A program made the position numbers and the translations under genes. This document shows positions 44,307-54,441 of a DNA stretch of 64,000 nt, one piece after another (within the stretch, counting starts at the first letter, position 1; the number at the start of each line of letters is the position of its first letter). The notes below the pieces were generated by a model that saw only the letters and a program-made list of their open reading frames with translations, had not been told where the DNA came from and made no database searches. This stretch comes from Rhypophila decipiens (taxonomy: Eukaryota > Ascomycota > Sordariomycetes > Sordariales > Naviculisporaceae), in assembly GCA_033297075.1 (NCBI GenBank), contig MU858178.1, positions 1-64,000 on the forward strand, read 5' to 3'.

Positions 44307-45097
44307 CTTTGTATTCTTCGGCCCGGCGGGCTTCTGGGAAACTCGACCGACGTTGCTTGGGTAGATTGACGGATGGTAGAAGCGGCGAACGGACTGGTCG
44401 GAGAATCGTGGTGTGATGGGAATAAAAAGAATTTCGGACGCAATTGTCGAGAAGAGTGTGGTAAAGAAGCGGACGAAATTGAGGATTAAGTTCGGGTCGA
44501 GGGTGCAAGAGGAAGGCGAGGCAGGCGACGGGGCAGGAGCACCTCGACAAGTGTAACGGACCCAAACCTTCAACGACTATTTCCGGATGAAAGACAAACA
44601 GACTTGTCAGCCTACGCGCATTTGACGAGGCGAAAGTGGGGTCTCTTTCGGGAAAAGAGGGAAGCGCATACCTGGGATATAGAGGAGGTTAAGATTCAAC
44701 GACGACGATAGCATGGAGTGGTGGTGATCAGGATATGGGTTGGAGTTTTCAGGTTAACTCGGAGGTCCTTTGTCTGGCGCTACCCCGTGGAATGGGAGGG
44801 CTTATGGGGATGAGGGGCCACCCTGCGCTGCGCCATGGTTCTTTGGCCCATCGGGTGCCCCGCACCAAGTCCCCATGTCTTGCCTTTACGCACGCGGCAG
44901 GCCTGGAATACTCGAATACCTTACCGGCTGCTAGCCCAATGTGGCTGTGCCTAAGACTGTAAATGACGTCCCTTGGTTACATGCCCAGTTACTGATCGAT
45001 CTCTCTGGCTTCCATTTCATCGTCTCCAAATAATAAGCTTAATTCCATATGGAGCAAGTCAAGGTCAACGGGAAACCACAGAAAACACAGACCTCAG
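44307..45097. other. Intergenic
   Basis: 5' flank of the NEDD8 protease gene. Long antisense frames on the minus strand (44085-44573) are leader and intron sequence, not a separate gene. Confidence 0.5.
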
Positions 45098-45660
45098 TTA
45101 CACAACTCCTGAACCTTCACCTCGATGAGTAAGCGGTGTGCAAGGGCCTGCCGGCATTGAGTTGGAGTTGCCGCCAACGTCACCGAGATCAACCACAGAT
45201 CTCGAATAGCACGTGCCTAGCTTCATTTGCACAAAACGACGCTTAACCCTTTTGGGACTTATACAGCTTTCACGGGGCATGTCAACACTGGTTGCGACTC
45301 CCTCGTTCGGTATTCCGTTGCTTGACTTTCTTTCGCTGTGACGATACTTTGAATTTTCCGAAGCGTATTTTGACTTTTGATTTTCTTCCTCATTTGCCAC
45401 CTCGAACCTTATACACATACCCAAAGACCCGGAGTCGAAGTCAAGGGACATGAGGTGGATGAGATTGAGGACTGTGTGCCAGGCAGGGCGATTCAGGCCG
45501 ATCTTGAGCGAGAAGAAAATCAACTGGGCGATGTTTAGTTTGATTCTGGCCGAATACGTGTTGACTGGTGGTTCAGTATAGGGGGACAACGGGGGAGGAA
45601 GATGAGCCCACCTGCGAACCACCGCCTGGAATATCCTACGATTAGGCGTTTTGGGATCAT
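45098..45660 (-). CDS. Hypothetical protein with one hydrophobic segment
   Basis: Possible complement of exons 45612-45660 and 45098-45564 (donor GTGGGC, acceptor CCAG, 46-nt intron), 171 aa starting MIPKRLIVGYSRRWFA, then VNTYSARIKLNIAQLIFFSL with a hydrophobic stretch. The C-terminal half is polar and charged, without a domain. The intron is at the lower size limit and the donor is weak, so the model is tentative. Confidence 0.35.
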
Positions 45661-46364
45661 AGCATGCTTTGACTTTTGAAATTTCTTGTGTGTGGGTTCA
45701 TAGTGATAGATTTAAGGCCCATATATGCCTGCGAGAACGATGAGGGTTCGTGTGCCCAAAAAACTCTGTTGCAGTCGCAGCTACAATCTGAACGTTGATG
45801 ATTTCGTCACTCGACCCCTATTTTGGAGTCACGAGGAATTCTCAATTGGGTCATGGGGATATTTGAACAATAGGAAGCACCTAGCTGACCCGTATATTAC
45901 GTAGGGGAGGTTTGGATGGAATAATAGACCAAAATTCTGGTCACCCTCTGCCTGCAATCTACTGTCTATTCACCCAACTGACTAATAGAATGACTATGAG
46001 AATTAGGTTTTATCGTGGACCTCTTCCCTCTGAACTTTGGCATTGACTTTCCAACAGACGCTGCACAATAAAAAGGTTCGGTGTGGGAATTTGTGTTTGG
46101 GAGACTCAAATTCAATATTATCCTCCCCGAACTGATTTTGACCTCCACCAAACTTTCTCCGTCCAGCCACCGTGACCTATATAAACATCTTCCTCTCCTC
46201 TCAATTCCAGATCTCCTCTTCTTTCCTTCGGTACTCACACAACTTCCAACACCTTGGTCTTCCATCACATTCAAGACCAACCTCCAGCATCAAACACTTT
46301 ATCGACTTTACCCCTATTTTAAATCTTACTTTGATCTATCACCCTAAACCATACCAACGACAAG
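45661..46364. other. Intergenic with TATA box
   Basis: TATATAAA at 46178-46185 precedes a C/T-rich leader to the ATG at 46365. No other feature. Confidence 0.5.
46178..46185 (+). promoter_or_regulatory. TATA box
   Basis: TATATAAA lies about 185 bp upstream of the ATG at 46365, followed by a CT-rich leader with ACAAG before the start codon. Confidence 0.5.
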
Positions 46365-47126
46365 ATGCTTTCCTCAAACGCTCGCCCTTTGGTTGCTCGT
46401 GTGGCTCGCCGTGCGGCCATCACCGGTCAGCCCGCTCGCTGCTCGAGCCAGCTCACCACGACCCCCAGCGATGGTGCCAAGTCGAAGGAGGAGGAGCGTC
46501 CCACGCAGCACGATGCTGCCAAACCGACCATCTTCGACCTCAAGATCGAGACCCCCATCAACAAGAGCAGCGAGTGGAACATTTCCTTCGCTCCAGAGCA
46601 GGCTGGTGAATCTCCTGCCAGAGGCCAGTCGATGCGTGACTTCAGGAATTCTCGATATCCTCCTCGAGGTGCCACCACCGCCGGGCGGCCAATCCGCCTC
46701 CCACCTTCCAATCTGTTTTCGTCCCTGGCCGTCGATAGGAAGCCTTTTGCCCAGACGGAACCCCTTTTCGTCTCTGACCGTTGGTGTGACGAGATCGGCG
46801 AGGCGCGGACCATGGAAATGTTGGGCAAGCTCCACGCCGAGGCCGACAAGCCAGCGAAGCAGAAGCTGGCACCCTCTGCTACATATTTTCCCGGCAACCG
46901 TGGCACCCATTTTCTGCCCAGCCTTGACAAGCTTCCCGACGACATCTACTTTCGGATCACGAATAAGGTGCGGCTTCGCGTTGGAATCGAAGCCGGGATC
47001 AAGCGCACCAGAGACCATGAGCAGCCCCGGAGAGCCCTACCTCCCTCTGCGACTTCCTCTGCGACTTCCTCTGCGACTTCCTCTGCGACTTTGGGGGGCA
47101 TTCCATACTGGTACTACTATCCTTAG
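46365..47126 (+). CDS. Hypothetical protein, probable mitochondrial presequence
   Basis: Single exon, 253 aa. The N-terminus MLSSNARPLVARVARRAAIT is basic, acid-free and amphipathic, a typical mitochondrial targeting signal, with a likely cleavage after ARCSS. The body is polar, without membrane segments or a known domain, and near the C-terminus has SSAT repeats (from 12-bp DNA units at 47046-47092) followed by GGIPYWYYYP. A TATA box and leader precede it, supporting a real gene. Function unknown. Confidence 0.65.
   Translation: MLSSNARPLVARVARRAAITGQPARCSSQLTTTPSDGAKSKEEERPTQHDAAKPTIFDLKIETPINKSSEWNISFAPEQAGESPARGQSMRDFRNSRYPPRGATTAGRPIRLPPSNLFSSLAVDRKPFAQTEPLFVSDRWCDEIGEARTMEMLGKLHAEADKPAKQKLAPSATYFPGNRGTHFLPSLDKLPDDIYFRITNKVRLRVGIEAGIKRTRDHEQPRRALPPSATSSATSSATSSATLGGIPYWYYYP
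47046..47092 (+). repeat. 12-bp coding minisatellite
   Basis: Almost four copies of TCTGCGACTTCC, encoding SATS repeats at the C-terminus of the preceding protein. Confidence 0.9.
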
Positions 47127-47716
47127 ACCAGGGGCATCAGCAACCGGCATTTATCTCCACGCATAGCATAGTCGACACTTCTCGAGGCGTTTGGTTCAGT
47201 CGATGGTGGCCAAAAGGCCAGCTAACATCATCTCGGCGTTTGGGTTTTTTGAGTTTCAGGCAGCATCCCCTGGTCGATAACGACGGATTATCAAGGAACG
47301 ACCAGTGAAGAGTGGGTGCGAGACACTCAGCACCTAGAAGATAGTTAATACCAGTCCCGTTCCTTTTTACCTGCCTCTTTACAACGTATGGCTTCTGTGA
47401 ATCTCTTACCTGTATCTCGTAGATGACTAACCGGAGCGCTTTTGTATTATACCGTATCTTCGTCACTTGTACATTGCTTTGTCTCCTTTCAGAAAGCAAG
47501 AACGAAATTCCCACCTCCAGGTCGAATCCTATCTCATTGGACCCTTGAATCGTAACAACTGTCTTCATAACACGTGATGTCCGAAACTGTGAATAACCTC
47601 ACATAACCTTCACGCCACACCATCCAAACAACCCACACCTTGATGTCCCCGGAGGTCAAGCCCAGAGGGCATATGGATTACTTCCATGGTATACCTACTA
47701 CCAAATATGCCACAAA
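47127..47716. other. Intergenic
   Basis: No gene is supported between the hypothetical mitochondrial protein gene and the tRNA-like locus. Confidence 0.5.
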
Positions 47717-47856
47717 GTCCCTGTAGCTCGGTGGACAGAGCGCGGACAGCGTTGCCTATTTCACACAGCGTTTGAGATTAGCGGGTTTTCCAGCGAAGTC
47801 TACTCAGCGAAATATCAGCGCATCCGAGGCCAGCGGTTCGAATCCGCTCGGGGATA
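47717..47856 (+). tRNA. tRNA-like gene with ~67-nt interruption (unassigned)
   Basis: The 5' half has acceptor strand GTCCCTG, TA, and a D-arm GCTCGGTGGACAGAGC with a perfect 4-bp stem (A-box TAGCTCGGTGG). The 3' half has T-arm AGCGG-TTCGAAT-CCGCT (perfect 5-bp stem, B-box GGTTCGAATCC), then CGGGGAT pairing with GTCCCTG over 7 bp including G-U pairs, and discriminator A, followed by a T-rich TTTCTTT. Between them lie CGGAC, about 74 nt and ATCCG, which pair 4 of 5. Position 33 would be G rather than U, so I cannot assign an anticodon. The GGACAGAGC D-arm is reminiscent of Arg tRNAs. It is either a tRNA with a large intron or a tRNA pseudogene. Confidence 0.45.
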
Positions 47857-48710
47857 TTTCTTTGGGCTGGGTAATCTAGCCATATTTCCTCTTTTGTCTA
47901 TAGTCCCATTACGGCATGAATGAATGGATGAGGAGGGAACTGAACAGTGAAAACCCCCCTTTCTTCACTCTTCCTTCAGATAGGTGCGGTGCTCACAGGT
48001 CCAACACGGGTCAGTTATTTGGTCTCGGCCGCCGGCAGCGGCTTGTTTGACCCAGAGTGCGAGACGGCCAATGTTCTCAGCAAAAGGGGAAGGAGGCGGC
48101 GGGAACTCAATCCTCCCCTCGTGGCCCCTGCCAGTCTGACCGGTTGTTTCGATATGATTCTCAACGGATGATGACTGATTTTCCCCATCAGGCCTTACTG
48201 ATATTGAGCCAGGCACCTTATTTTACTGGGAATAAAATAGGGGTAACCAAATCAAACAGCTTGGGATCCAGGGGCTCGGGATTCGGTCACGGCGCACCTA
48301 AGGAGGAAGAGGAGGAAGAATCTTGGGAGAACACGATAAGCAAAAATTCCAACATGACGAACCTTGAGAGTATCACACATGACTTTGTTTATACATAAGG
48401 ACGGGGTTGAAGTCATTCAGTACTTGGACATGGAGTTGGGGTTTTGGAGAAGCGTTGGAGAACGAGGGCCTGAGGGGCTTGGGAAGCAGGGGAATGAGGG
48501 GCTAAATTAGCTAAGCCAAGCCTCACTGCCGTCTTGGCCCTTAACCGCAATCCCCGGGATTCTGGCTTATCAATCAGGCCAAGGGACTCGTAACCATCTC
48601 CTCCATATCATAAGATCCCAACGGCATCACTCTAAAGCTTCACGGGAGAGGCAACACCATTTCCCGGCCCGTAACTCAAAGACACGAGCACTTCACAATA
48701 CCCCGGCTGT
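47857..48710. other. Intergenic
   Basis: No gene is supported between the tRNA-like locus and the cyclotransferase-like gene. Confidence 0.5.
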
Positions 48711-50258
48711 ATGGAAAAAGTACACAACGGGGCCGCCGCCATGAACTCCACCCAAGACCAGGTCCGGGTGTCGAGCGACAAGGAGAGCATCACTGAGGAC
48801 GGCCGCTGCACGATGCTGCTCAATGTCACCCGTCTACGAGACCTCCTATTCCGCCCGACATTCCTCAAGCCAGCATATCCATCCATCTCTTCCATCCGGC
48901 GAACATCCCCAGACCGACTCAGCGCGTCCGACGCATCACCGAGCCCATTCCCGGACGAGCCGATTCCAGCGACCTCGCTCCAATCCACTTACACGCCGCC
49001 GGGCGGACCACCCACCGTCCTGTACCTCGCATATGGCTCCAACCTCTGCGCGCAGACATTCCTCGGCCAGCGCGGCATCCGTCCCATAAGCCAAGTCAAT
49101 GTCTCTTGTCCGACCCTCGACTTGACATTTGATCTCCCGGGCATACCCTACATCGAACCATGTTTCGCCAACACGGCGCCTCGCAAGGTGCCCAAGACAC
49201 CTCCTAAGCTGCCCCCCGATCTGCCCAAACCACCACCGAACATTCCCGACATCCCGAAACCGACGCCTCCGGTTCCTTCTCCTCCTCATCCGCCGCCGCC
49301 TATCAAATGGGACGAGGCGCAACAAGACAAATCGCCCGAGTTTCCCCAAGACGGGAGTAGGAAAGAGCCAGTCTGGGAAAAGGGCCTAATAGGGGTCGTC
49401 TACGAAGTGACCAAATCCGACTACGCGCACATCGTGGCCACCGAGGGCGGAGGCCTAGGCTACAAAGATATTCTCGTACCCTGCCTGCCTCTCCCCGCGA
49501 GCGTGGGCGTCCCCGAACGACCCCCCGAGATTCCGATCCCCTTCCTGGCACATACCCTCTTTGCGCCCCAAATCCCTGACACCCCCGACAACGACGACGA
49601 CAAGACCACCACTCCATCGCAACTCGAAAACCAGTCCAAATCTCTCCTCCCCAGAGGAGACGATGACGACGACAAGCCGCCCAGTCCCAAACCACCAACT
49701 CCCCCCGACCTGCCGAAACTAATCGCCAAACTCCCTCCCGCCCTCCAAAAACTCTTCCTCCCCAAATCGCGCGCAAAATCCCACCCGTTCGAGCCCTACG
49801 CCCAACCCTCGGCGCGGTACCTCTCCCTCCTCGTAACAGGCGCGTTCGAACATGACCTACCGCAAGATTACCAAAAGTACTTGGCGTCCCTCCAACCGTA
49901 CACCATCACAACATTTGGTCAGCGAATAGCCAAGTACCTGGTTTTGATCTTCTTGATCCCAGTAATGTTCCTCATCATGTTTATCGGTCAGAAATTCTTT
50001 ACCGACCCCAAGACGGGCAATCTGCCTCTTTGGTTTGGGCTTGTCATGAATTTGTTTGGGAATCTTACCTGGGGTGGCTATGATCTTGTTGGAAAGAAAT
50101 TGTGGGGGGATGGGGAGCGGACTATGGAGGACGAGGACGAGGACGATGACGATGACGATTCAAATGGAGTAATAGCGAAAAGTTGGGGGAAAGAAAAGTG
50201 GGCGGATACAGAGAAACAGTCTTTGTTGGCGCAGAATATGTTGCTGAGGGATTGGTAA
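48711..50258 (+). CDS. Membrane-anchored gamma-glutamylcyclotransferase-like protein
   Basis: Single exon, 515 aa (a second ATG at 48741 is possible). The GGCT fold begins at TVLYLAYGSNLCAQTFLGQR, carrying the substrate-loop motif YGSN. GVVYEVTKSDYAHIVATEGG follows, where the Glu in ATEGG is in the position of the catalytic acid. A long proline-rich segment (PKTPPKLPPDLPKPPPNIPD) interrupts the fold between these motifs and a second acidic/proline insert (DDDDDKPPSPKPPTPPDLPK) follows. A hydrophobic helix (YLVLIFLIPVMFLIMFIG) lies near residue 425, then a second hydrophobic stretch and an acidic tail. The family releases 5-oxoproline from gamma-glutamyl compounds such as glutathione. Membrane anchorage is inferred. 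Confidence 0.8.
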   Translation: MEKVHNGAAAMNSTQDQVRVSSDKESITEDGRCTMLLNVTRLRDLLFRPTFLKPAYPSISSIRRTSPDRLSASDASPSPFPDEPIPATSLQSTYTPPGGPPTVLYLAYGSNLCAQTFLGQRGIRPISQVNVSCPTLDLTFDLPGIPYIEPCFANTAPRKVPKTPPKLPPDLPKPPPNIPDIPKPTPPVPSPPHPPPPIKWDEAQQDKSPEFPQDGSRKEPVWEKGLIGVVYEVTKSDYAHIVATEGGGLGYKDILVPCLPLPASVGVPERPPEIPIPFLAHTLFAPQIPDTPDNDDDKTTTPSQLENQSKSLLPRGDDDDDKPPSPKPPTPPDLPKLIAKLPPALQKLFLPKSRAKSHPFEPYAQPSARYLSLLVTGAFEHDLPQDYQKYLASLQPYTITTFGQRIAKYLVLIFLIPVMFLIMFIGQKFFTDPKTGNLPLWFGLVMNLFGNLTWGGYDLVGKKLWGDGERTMEDEDEDDDDDDSNGVIAKSWGKEKWADTEKQSLLAQNMLLRDW

Positions 50259-51126
50259 GATTGGTACCTTCATTTTTGGGGCGATTTTCCAGGTATTGGT
50301 CTTTAGTTTGATGCTAAAAAGGATATGTTATTTTCAGTTTGCCAGGAGTTCAGGTTTCTTGGGCAATAACAACGAGGATTGCTTGTCTTTGACAGGGTCA
50401 TTGTTTTGGGGCTACTTCACGCCAACTCCTTTTTCCTACCATCTTGTAACTTGACTACCTAGTACATATATGGACACACTCCTTTTGGGCTTTCCAGGTA
50501 TCGTTAATTCATGGCTTTTCTTCGTCCATGCTGATATGTCGCTACCTTTGCGCGATCAATTTACACTTGACTTCAGAGGCCCAGTCCCGCTGTCAAAGGT
50601 CTATGGAAACAGTGTTGGATCCAAAATGTTGCTTTCAAAAGGAAGAATTGTCTTGCCTAAAAGAATCGTGAATGGTCTTGAGCTTACGAGTCACCAGAGT
50701 GAGAAGCCATATCCTGTCTAATAATGCCTTTATTATGTGGTTTGTTGATCAAGGCAACAATACCAACCATCCAACCCAGCCCTCAGTATACCTAACATAA
50801 ACTAAAAGATAAAATGTCCCGGACTTTTCCATTATCATCGTCCGCTCCAATTCTTGGAACAATGCAATTTTGTCTTCCCTAGTGACCGTCGAGCCAATCC
50901 CACCGGACCCTTAGACCACCCACCAAATAGTCCCAGAGGTAGCGTATCAAATTACCCCGATTTATCCTCTAACTTGGTATATCCTGCACACGTTACCGAC
51001 CCCGATTCCCGTACCCGACCAGCTCAGTACTGCAGCCAGCCCGTCCGTCCCGTGTCCGGTTCCCCGATTCTGCTGCCCATATGCGTCATGTGATATCAAC
51101 CCCCACACGTTTTATAGACCTGCCAA
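50259..51126. other. Intergenic between convergent genes
   Basis: 3' regions of the cyclotransferase-like (+) and glycerol-3-phosphate dehydrogenase (-) genes. No gene seen. Confidence 0.55.
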
Positions 51127-52380
51127 TTACTTCCTGAAAAGAGAAGGAATATCTTCCACCTTGACCTTTTGGTCCAAAATGCCATCTACCACCTTGAACA
51201 GCGGGTACTTGTCCTCAAAGCCTCTAGCGCGGAGGAATTTTATTACCTCGCGGGTGGTCGAGATACCCTGGAGCTTCTGTCCGTTTAGCTCGGTCCGCTC
51301 AATTTCCTGGAGCGAAACACCCCTCTCGACCGCCATCTTGGAGTAGCGCCAGTTGCGCGCCGCGGTGCAGCTGACAATCATGTCACCCCAGCCGGCACTC
51401 TCCTCCCAGAAGGTCTTCTCCTCGATAGTCTCGGGGAAGAATTCCCGCGCAAAGGCGATGATCTCGAGCATGCCTCTGCGCATGACGGCTGTCTTGGCCG
51501 TCATGTTCCATCCGTGGCCCTCAACGAAGCCACAGGCCAGGGCGACTATATTCTTGAGAGCACCGCCAAGAGATACGCCGACCACATCGGAGACCATCGA
51601 GACTGTAAAGTAAGGGCGGCTAAAGAGCTTGTAGAACACATCGTGGTTGAGAGTGGGGTACGACGCAGGCACGGGAGTGAGTTGGGTGCTGCTGGGCTGG
51701 CCACGTGCGTTCAGGTGGATGAGAGCATTCTTGTGGACAGGGTGAATGCCAGCGAAGCCGTTGGAGTCGCCATTTCCATTTTGGTGCAGGTCGCACGCAG
51801 GTGTGTTGTAGGCGATGGTGGTCTCGCACCACATCTCGTTGGCAATCTCGCTGGCAATGTTGGCACCGCTCAGCGCACCGCAGTAGATGCCCAGGGTGTC
51901 ACCAATGTACTCGCTGATGAGCTCAATGGCATCGTCCGTCACTGATACACCCTTGATGCAGCTTATGCCCCGGGCGTAAGGGGCAACGTTGCCCTTGAGC
52001 TGCTTGCAAATGTTGCCAATGAACTCGTGGGGGAAGTTGAAGATGAGAATCGACGAATCCTTGACCGCATCGGGCAGGGACGGGTTGGCGACCACATTGT
52101 GCGGAAGGGCAATTTTTGGCAGGTACTTGACGTTCTCGTGGTACGTGTTGATAATGGACGTGAGTTTCTGAGGGGTCGAACCGATCGAGGCGTCGTAATG
52201 GGGAGAGTCTTCGCCGAGGGTCACTTGCTCCTCATACACCCACATCTGAACATCGGTCTCGAAGAGATCTGGATGCTCGGCAGTGCTTTCCGCAACCAGC
52301 TTGGCGACGGTGGTGCCCCAGTTGCCGGACCCGATGACGGTCACCTTGTGTTTTTGTTGAACTGACCCCGCGGCTGTCAT
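51127..52380 (-). CDS. GPD1: Glycerol-3-phosphate dehydrogenase (NAD+)
   Basis: Intronless, 417 aa from the ATG at 52380 (MTAAGSVQQKHKVTVIGSGN), chosen by family N-terminus. The NAD-binding GxGxxG is VIGSGNWGTTVAKL. Conserved blocks include FNFPHEFIGNICKQLKG, SCIKGVSV, IYCGALSGANIASEIANEMW, the catalytic-lysine region SLGGALKNIVALACGF, GWNMTAKTAVMRRGM, and the substrate-binding ESAGWGDMIVSCTAARNWRY. It reduces dihydroxyacetone phosphate to glycerol-3-phosphate for glycerol accumulation under osmotic stress, redox balance and lipid synthesis. It is cytosolic with this start. The same frame is open for another 145 codons upstream to an ATG at 52815 (see findings). Length and motifs are complete. 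Confidence 0.95.
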   Translation of the reverse strand: MTAAGSVQQKHKVTVIGSGNWGTTVAKLVAESTAEHPDLFETDVQMWVYEEQVTLGEDSPHYDASIGSTPQKLTSIINTYHENVKYLPKIALPHNVVANPSLPDAVKDSSILIFNFPHEFIGNICKQLKGNVAPYARGISCIKGVSVTDDAIELISEYIGDTLGIYCGALSGANIASEIANEMWCETTIAYNTPACDLHQNGNGDSNGFAGIHPVHKNALIHLNARGQPSSTQLTPVPASYPTLNHDVFYKLFSRPYFTVSMVSDVVGVSLGGALKNIVALACGFVEGHGWNMTAKTAVMRRGMLEIIAFAREFFPETIEEKTFWEESAGWGDMIVSCTAARNWRYSKMAVERGVSLQEIERTELNGQKLQGISTTREVIKFLRARGFEDKYPLFKVVDGILDQKVKVEDIPSLFRK

Positions 52381-54441
52381 TTTGGCGGTGGATTGGCGGG
52401 GGAGGAGTTGGTGAGTGTTTGGAGAAAAGGCGGTGGAGGCGAAGACTGGTCTGCTAGGAGATCTTGGTTTCGGCCTTGGGCTGGGCAGGGAGGAGAGACT
52501 GGAATGGCGAGGTTGAGGTAGTCGCTGATGGTGGGATGTCGACAAGCAACGACGATTCGGACTGGGAGGAGAAGTGAAAGGACAAGATCTGGGACCGGAA
52601 GTACAGCCGGGACTGGATCTGGACCTGGGGCAGAAATCGAAAATGGGGTAGCTGTTATGGGTACTATGGGGCGAGTGGAAGAAGCTAAGATTTTGGTGAG
52701 ACAACAAAATCGGGCGGGAACGAGATGGTAAGCAGCAACGTGGGTTTGCACTATTCGGTAGCAAGGTTCTGGGTATCTTCTTATAGGGTAATCGCGGGAG
52801 GCAAATGGCCCTCATTGGCAATTACGTAGAGAAAATCAAGAGCCTCGGTGCAAAGAAAAGGAGGAAGAAAGGACTTGTTACCAACACTGGTAAGGATACG
52901 TTTGGCGGTCGGTGTGAAACTGGGCTGATGACCCCGGTGACCTTTTGCTGTCTTTCTCCCTTGCTGTGCTTCTCTTTTTTTTTGCGATGCAGCAGTCCCA
53001 GTGTTTGTGGCCTCCCTTCCAGAACTGGAATTGGGGTCCAGACTGGCAGGAAAGCCGCGGGACAATGACGCACATGGAGCATCCCTGGCAAAAAGACCCA
53101 ACCAATTTTGCAGTGGGAGGAGCCCTCACCGCCTTCCCTTTTCGTCGACCCGGGCACCACCCACAAGGGACGGCAAAAAGCTCGTGATTACCGAGGGGTC
53201 ACAAGACAAAGCAAGGCAAGAGCAGTCACCGAAAAGTCCGATTCACCTCGGTGCACCGGCTTCCTCCGAATATGTCGTATTCCGCATCTTGCCAAGACCT
53301 CCTATCGGCGCGATGATAATGGGGATGCGACCTCATCTCAAGATGCGCTTTTCGGATGAAGATTTATCGTATCTTTCCGGGACCGGTAGACGCCTTCCCC
53401 TTTCTCACTGAACCCCTGAGTGGGATTCACACTACGACAACCTCAATGCGCAGCGGGGACTTCGGAATTGACCTCGACCAGCATCGGAAGCGGGCCGCCA
53501 CATAAACTTTGAGCCTTGTCTTCCCGAGAGTGGCCCTCTGGCAGCGGGAGCTACTGTGAATGCGAAGTCTTGGTTCTACGCTAGAATTTTCAGGGGATTC
53601 GAGCCATCTTATGTGATGCACATGTCAATGCATTCAGCATGCATCACTGTGCCCTGTTTACCATGTTCCGTACGAGATGCCGTTGTTTCCTTGAGTCTCA
53701 TGGCGGTACAGTGAATTGTACAAGGGCGGGAATGGCGGAATTGGACCTGATTCCCATGCGAGCTTTGCGTTCTTTGCTTAAGACTCTCCGAAGACACTTG
53801 GCCTGTTGCTTGAGAGATTTTATATTAGTGACCAGTCAGCTGATTCAGATCATCTACAATAGACAGCTTCAATAGACAGCGTCTTAACAGTTCACGTCAG
53901 CATCCATCAAGGCTTCGTGAGTCCAAGAGATCTGGACGCAGGACCATTGATGTGTTTTTGCGAGCGTTGTGGTTACCGTGTCCTGCTCTCGAGAGAAACA
54001 CCAGGCATCAAGTTGTTACTCTCCTTTTAAATCCGTTTGTTTCAAAATATAAAAGCCGAGTGACAGTGAGGCTATCCCGGAGATGGACACTTAGTAATAT
54101 CCAAGGAAAGTGTGCGGGGTCGTATCGAGATCTCGCCTGAAAATTACTTGATCAGTAATAGCTCGTAGCTACTAAATAGGGGACTAGGTGACCCAATCAG
54201 TCGCTGTCAAGGGGTGGGAATTTAGCCTGTGGGCAATGCGATGTTGCATCTTGGTGTGTCAAAAAAATAACATTACCAAGCTGGCCAGCTGAGAGTGACG
54301 AGCATCGTGTGGGAGGAAAGCCACATTTGCATACCCAATCTCACTGCTGCGGTGTTTTGTTTCCCCAAATGTCTCCGTCTCGCAGACGGGTGTCCTCATT
54401 CGTACCGCCGTCGTAATAGACAACGAGTTGAGTTGTCCAAA
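52381..54441. other. 2-kb intergenic stretch
   Basis: Promoter and leader of the dehydrogenase gene on the left. No domain-bearing frame or consistent splicing is seen in the rest. Confidence 0.5.

Noticed and set aside
46374..47018. 214-codon antisense frame opposite the mitochondrial-type protein
   Set aside because: Codon-bias shadow of the sense gene, which has a presequence, TATA box and leader.
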